A DNA stretch of 16,238 bases, from assembly GCA_023419875.1 (NCBI GenBank), contig JAEZXM010000423.1, forward strand, positions 1 to 16,238. Direction: 5' to 3'. The stretch is from Pseudomonadota bacterium. GTDB lineage: Bacteria > Myxococcota > Myxococcia > Myxococcales > Anaeromyxobacteraceae. A model generated the notes under the pieces. That model saw only the letters and a program-made list of their open reading frames with translations. It was not told the DNA's origin and searched no databases. This document shows positions 14,003 through 16,238 of the stretch, in pieces; position 1 is the first letter of the stretch; every line of letters begins with the position of its first letter. Made by a program: the position numbers and the translations under genes.

Positions 14003-14818
14003 TCAGTCCCGCCCGCCCGCCGCCAGGAACGCGACGATCTCCCGCCAGAGCGGCCCCTCCGGGTCGAGATCGAGGCCATTGTGCGGGACGTCCTCCTGCA
14101 CGACCACCCGCTTCGGCCCGGGGAGGCGGTCCGCCAGCCGCCGCCCCTGCTCGATCCCCACCACCTCGTCGCGGCCCGCCAGGATCAGCACGGTCGGGCC
14201 GCCGAAGCCCGCGAGATCGTCCTCCGGTGCGTACCGGTCGCGGAGGATGAACGAGGGGAGCAGCGGGTAGTGGAGCCGGACGAGGTCGCTCATCCGCGCG
14301 AACGGGGTGAGGAGCAGGAGCCCCTGAACCACGCCCGGGCGCAGCGCCACCGCGCGCCCGGCCACCCCGCTGCCGAGGCTCTCGCCGACGATCCAGATCG
14401 GCGCCCCGCCCTCCTGATGAAGCTCGTCGAGCGCCTTCGCGGCCGCCGCCTCGAGCGTGGCGAGGGCCGGCGCTCCCGGACGGGCGCCGTAGCCCGGGTA
14501 CTCGAGCAGGATGACCTCCACGCCGGCCCCCGAGAGCCCGGCGGCGACGTCGATCCGGTCGAGCGCCGAGCCGCCGTTCCCGTGCAACACCAGCGCGCGC
14601 GCCACGGCGCTGCCTCGTGTCTCGGCGCGCCAGCCGACGAGCGCTCCGGCGCGGTCACGCCAGGGCTCGAGCCCCAGCCGCCCGGCGGCGGTGATCGCCG
14701 CCTGCTCCGGGTAGCGGCTCGGGAAGTAGAGGAGCCGCCGCTGGAAGACGAAGACCAGCAGGCACACGGCGACGTAGAGCACCGCGGCGACGGCGACGAT
14801 CCAGGTCATTGCCCGCAT
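14003..14818 (-). CDS. Membrane-anchored alpha/beta hydrolase (ABHD13/BEM46-like)
   Basis: This is a 271-residue serine hydrolase with an N-terminal membrane anchor (about residues 6-25, WIVAVAAVLYVAVCLLVFVF) followed by QRRLLYFPSR, a common opening of this subgroup. The core shows HGNGG (79-83, oxyanion loop), EYPGYG (106-111), nucleophile elbow GESLGSG with Ser147, acid Asp217 in LAGRDEVV and base His246 in VPHNG, so the catalytic triad appears complete. It is likely an esterase, thioesterase or lipase facing the periplasm; the substrate is unknown. The ATG at 14818 has AGGA nine bases upstream. A GTG at 14839 or an ATG at 14809 are alternatives and change only a few residues. It lies 67 bases downstream of the LysR gene on the same strand, probably co-transcribed. 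Confidence 0.85.
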   Translation of the reverse strand: MRAMTWIVAVAAVLYVAVCLLVFVFQRRLLYFPSRYPEQAAITAAGRLGLEPWRDRAGALVGWRAETRGSAVARALVLHGNGGSALDRIDVAAGLSGAGVEVILLEYPGYGARPGAPALATLEAAAAKALDELHQEGGAPIWIVGESLGSGVAGRAVALRPGVVQGLLLLTPFARMSDLVRLHYPLLPSFILRDRYAPEDDLAGFGGPTVLILAGRDEVVGIEQGRRLADRLPGPKRVVVQEDVPHNGLDLDPEGPLWREIVAFLAAGGRD

Positions 14819-14885
14819 CGCGCGACATCCTATCCTCACTCCCCGTCCGCTCGTCGAGCGACTTCACGGCCTCGACGCAGCGCCG

Positions 14886-15815
14886 CTACCGACCCTTCAA
14901 CGCCGACCGCGCGATCTCCGCGAACGCCGCGGCCGCACGCGAGGGCGGCGCGCCGGCAGGGGTCACGAGGCCCACGCTCCGCTCGGCGGTGAGCCCCTGG
15001 AGCCGGACGGCGGCGAGGACGCCGTCGCGCACCTCGCGCTCGACGGCCAGCGCCGGGACCACCGACACGCCGAGGCCCAGCTCGACCAGCTTCTTCAGCA
15101 CCTCGACGCTGCTCATCTCCATCACGACGCTCGGCGCCGCGCCGAGCCGGGCCAGCTCCGCGTCGAGGAGCGCCCGCGCGCCGGTGGTGCGGTCGAGGAG
15201 CAGGAGCGGGTACGGGAGGATCGCCTCGAGCCCGACGCGCCGGCGCCGGGCGAGCGGGTGATCGGGCGGGCAGACGATCACCTCCTCCTGACGGGCGAGC
15301 GGCTCGAGCCGGAGCCGCTCCGCCGCCGGGCGCCCGCCCATCCGGAGGCCGGGCGGCAAGGGCAGCGTCACCACCCCGACGTCCACGGCGCGCTCGACCA
15401 CGCGCTCGGCGGTGGACGGGGACGGGCGGTTGTCGATCCGCAGCTCGACCCGAGGGTGGCGCGCGCGGAAGGCGGCGAGGATGGGCGGCAGCACGTAGTA
15501 CGCGAGCGTATCGCTCGTGCCCACCACCAGCACTCCCGTCTCCAGCGCGTGCAGCGCGGCCAGCCCTTCGCGCGCCCGATCCATCTCGTCGAGGACCCGC
15601 TCGGCGCGCTCCAGCAGCGCCCGACCGGCCGCGGTGAGCTCCGTGGTCCTGCCGTTCCGGAGGAAGAGCCGCACGTCCAGCTCCCCCTCGAGGCGCGCCA
15701 CCGCCTGGCTCACCGCGGACTGCGTCCTCCCCAGCCGCCGGGCGGCGCGGGAGAAGCCGCGCTCGCGGGCGACGGTGACGAAGGCGAGGAGCCGGTCGGC
15801 GTCCAGGGTGCGCAT
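14886..15815 (-). CDS. LysR-family transcriptional regulator
   Basis: The 309-residue protein has the LysR layout: a winged helix-turn-helix at about residues 6-66 (FSRAARRLGRTQSAVSQAVARLE forms the HTH at 21-43, then the wing LDVRLFLRNGR), a linker helix, and a periplasmic-binding-protein-like effector domain (about 92-300) with SVEVLKKLVELGLGVSVVPALA near its end. LysR proteins usually act on the gene divergent from them and on themselves. Here the divergent gene is purL and the same-strand downstream gene is the alpha/beta hydrolase, which is the more believable target. The inducer is unknown. The ATG at 15815 gives the standard family length (about 300). No strong ribosome-binding site is seen upstream, and the short leader behind TATGTATTAG hints at a near-leaderless start. 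Confidence 0.93.
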   Translation of the reverse strand: MRTLDADRLLAFVTVARERGFSRAARRLGRTQSAVSQAVARLEGELDVRLFLRNGRTTELTAAGRALLERAERVLDEMDRAREGLAALHALETGVLVVGTSDTLAYYVLPPILAAFRARHPRVELRIDNRPSPSTAERVVERAVDVGVVTLPLPPGLRMGGRPAAERLRLEPLARQEEVIVCPPDHPLARRRRVGLEAILPYPLLLLDRTTGARALLDAELARLGAAPSVVMEMSSVEVLKKLVELGLGVSVVPALAVEREVRDGVLAAVRLQGLTAERSVGLVTPAGAPPSRAAAAFAEIARSALKGR

Positions 15816-15912
15816 GAGCGGCGCTAATACATACCATCACGACGATTCGTTGGCATGATTCGACGCCCGCGGGCAGGATCCCGATCCGTTCCCGGTCTCC
15901 CGGAGGAATCGC
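15816..15912. promoter_or_regulatory. Divergent promoter region between the LysR gene and purL
   Basis: This 97-base gap holds a plausible rightward promoter: TTGGCA (15850-15855), then 18 bases, then CAGGAT (15874-15879). It also holds a good ribosome-binding site, GGAGGAA (15902-15908), for purL. On the minus strand, TATGTATTAG (complement of about 15824-15833) is a -10-like stretch for the LysR gene. GATTCG occurs twice (15844-15849 and 15857-15862), one full helical turn plus a few bases apart, overlapping the -35 area and therefore a candidate regulator site. The classical LysR T-N11-A dyad is not clear by eye. Confidence 0.4.
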
Positions 15913-16238
15913 GTGCCCATGCTCGAGCTGGCCGGCGCCCCGGCCCTCACCCCTGCCCGCCTCGCTCGGAGGCTCCGGAGCCTCCAGGCCCTGAGCCCCG
16001 GGGTGACGGGGCTCGCCGCCGACCACGTCCACTTCGTGGATCTCGAGGGGCCGCTCGACGACGCTTCGCTCGCCGTCCTCGACCGCCTGCTCCGGTACGG
16101 GCCGCGGGCGGCCCGCCAGCGGGCCCCCGACGCGGAGCGCGGCTGCGCCGCGGGTTCTGATCTCGAACGCGGCGCGCACGCCGAGGGGCTTCGGCTCCTC
16201 GTCGTTCCGCGCCAGGGCACCATCACACCCAGGTCCAC
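15913..16238 (+). CDS. purL: Phosphoribosylformylglycinamidine synthase, long form (5' part only, runs off window)
   Basis: The frame opens at GTG 15913 (or ATG 15919) and stays open for 108 codons to the window end. The product begins MPMLELAGAPALTPARLARR and contains DHVHFVDLEGPLDD, DRLLRYGP and VVPRQGTITPRST, which line up with the start of E. coli PurL (EYVHFADLNAPLNDD, ERLLKYGP, VTPRPGTISPWSS). This is the N-terminal, PurS-like domain of the large single-chain FGAM synthase, an ATP- and glutamine-dependent enzyme of purine synthesis found in proteobacteria; the full protein is about 1,300 residues, so over 90% lies beyond the edge. GGAGG is six bases before the GTG, favouring it over the ATG (twelve bases). 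A charged insert of about 15 residues after the RYGP motif is not in E. coli. Confidence 0.88.
   Translation, partial: MPMLELAGAPALTPARLARRLRSLQALSPGVTGLAADHVHFVDLEGPLDDASLAVLDRLLRYGPRAARQRAPDAERGCAAGSDLERGAHAEGLRLLVVPRQGTITPRS

Noticed and set aside
10126..14079. Very long open frame (about 1,300 codons) on the minus strand opposite nuoN, the VOC gene and the Ntn-hydrolase gene
   Set aside because: Same low-complexity charged composition; it spans three well-supported genes and has no family signature.
15837..16238. Minus-strand open frames covering the right end of the window
   Set aside because: They are Arg/Ser/Ala-rich shadows of the purL start, which shows clear PurL motifs on the plus strand.

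Overview
This window is high-GC bacterial DNA (about 70% G+C by eye) and is dominated by one respiratory complex I (NADH:quinone oxidoreductase family) operon. The base composition, the gene order nuoA-B-C-D-H-I-J-K-L-M-N, the strong GC bias at third codon positions and the deltaproteobacterial flavour of the proteins suggest a myxobacterium-like organism, possibly Anaeromyxobacter or a relative. That placement is inference; there is no rRNA or other taxonomic marker here.

Layout. Positions 1-255 (minus strand) hold the 5' end of a second, divergently transcribed nuoA gene, so a second complex I locus probably starts just outside the window. Positions 256-410 are the shared divergent promoter region, with two -35-like hexamers facing outward and a strong stem-loop at the predicted 5' end of the rightward transcript. 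Positions 411-11751 (plus strand) are eleven tightly packed genes, nuoA, B, C, D, H, I, J, K, L, M, N. The only gap above 30 bases within them lies between nuoB and nuoC and is filled with GC-rich inverted repeats. The NADH-oxidising module genes nuoE, nuoF and nuoG are absent from the run. A small VOC/glyoxalase-type gene follows nuoN after 12 bases and probably sits on the same transcript. Next is a predicted secreted Ntn-hydrolase fused to a TolB-like beta-propeller (12244-13971, plus). A convergent minus-strand pair follows: a membrane-anchored alpha/beta hydrolase (14003-14818) and the LysR-type regulator upstream of it (14886-15815). Divergent from the LysR gene, the window ends inside the start of purL (FGAM synthase, purine synthesis).

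How the genes work together. NuoB, C, D and I form the quinone-reducing connecting arm: cluster N2 in NuoB, two [4Fe-4S] clusters in NuoI, and the quinone-pocket His and Tyr in NuoD. NuoA, H, J, K, L, M and N form the membrane arm, and the antiporter-like subunits L, M and N keep their key Glu/Lys residues. All cluster ligands and proton-path residues I could check are intact, so the complex looks functional. Its electron input must come from NuoEFG encoded elsewhere (perhaps the neighbouring locus) or from another donor.

Points most worth a second look: the two head-to-head nuoA paralogues, the EFG-less operon, a widespread-looking short repeat that supplies the N-terminus of NuoH, inverted repeats read through as the NuoI C-terminal tail, a His-rich loop in NuoL, and the Ntn-hydrolase/propeller fusion whose catalytic Cys should be uncovered by signal-peptide cleavage. 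No tRNA, rRNA, CRISPR array, insertion sequence or phage gene was seen, and no stretch above 300 bases lacks a gene.
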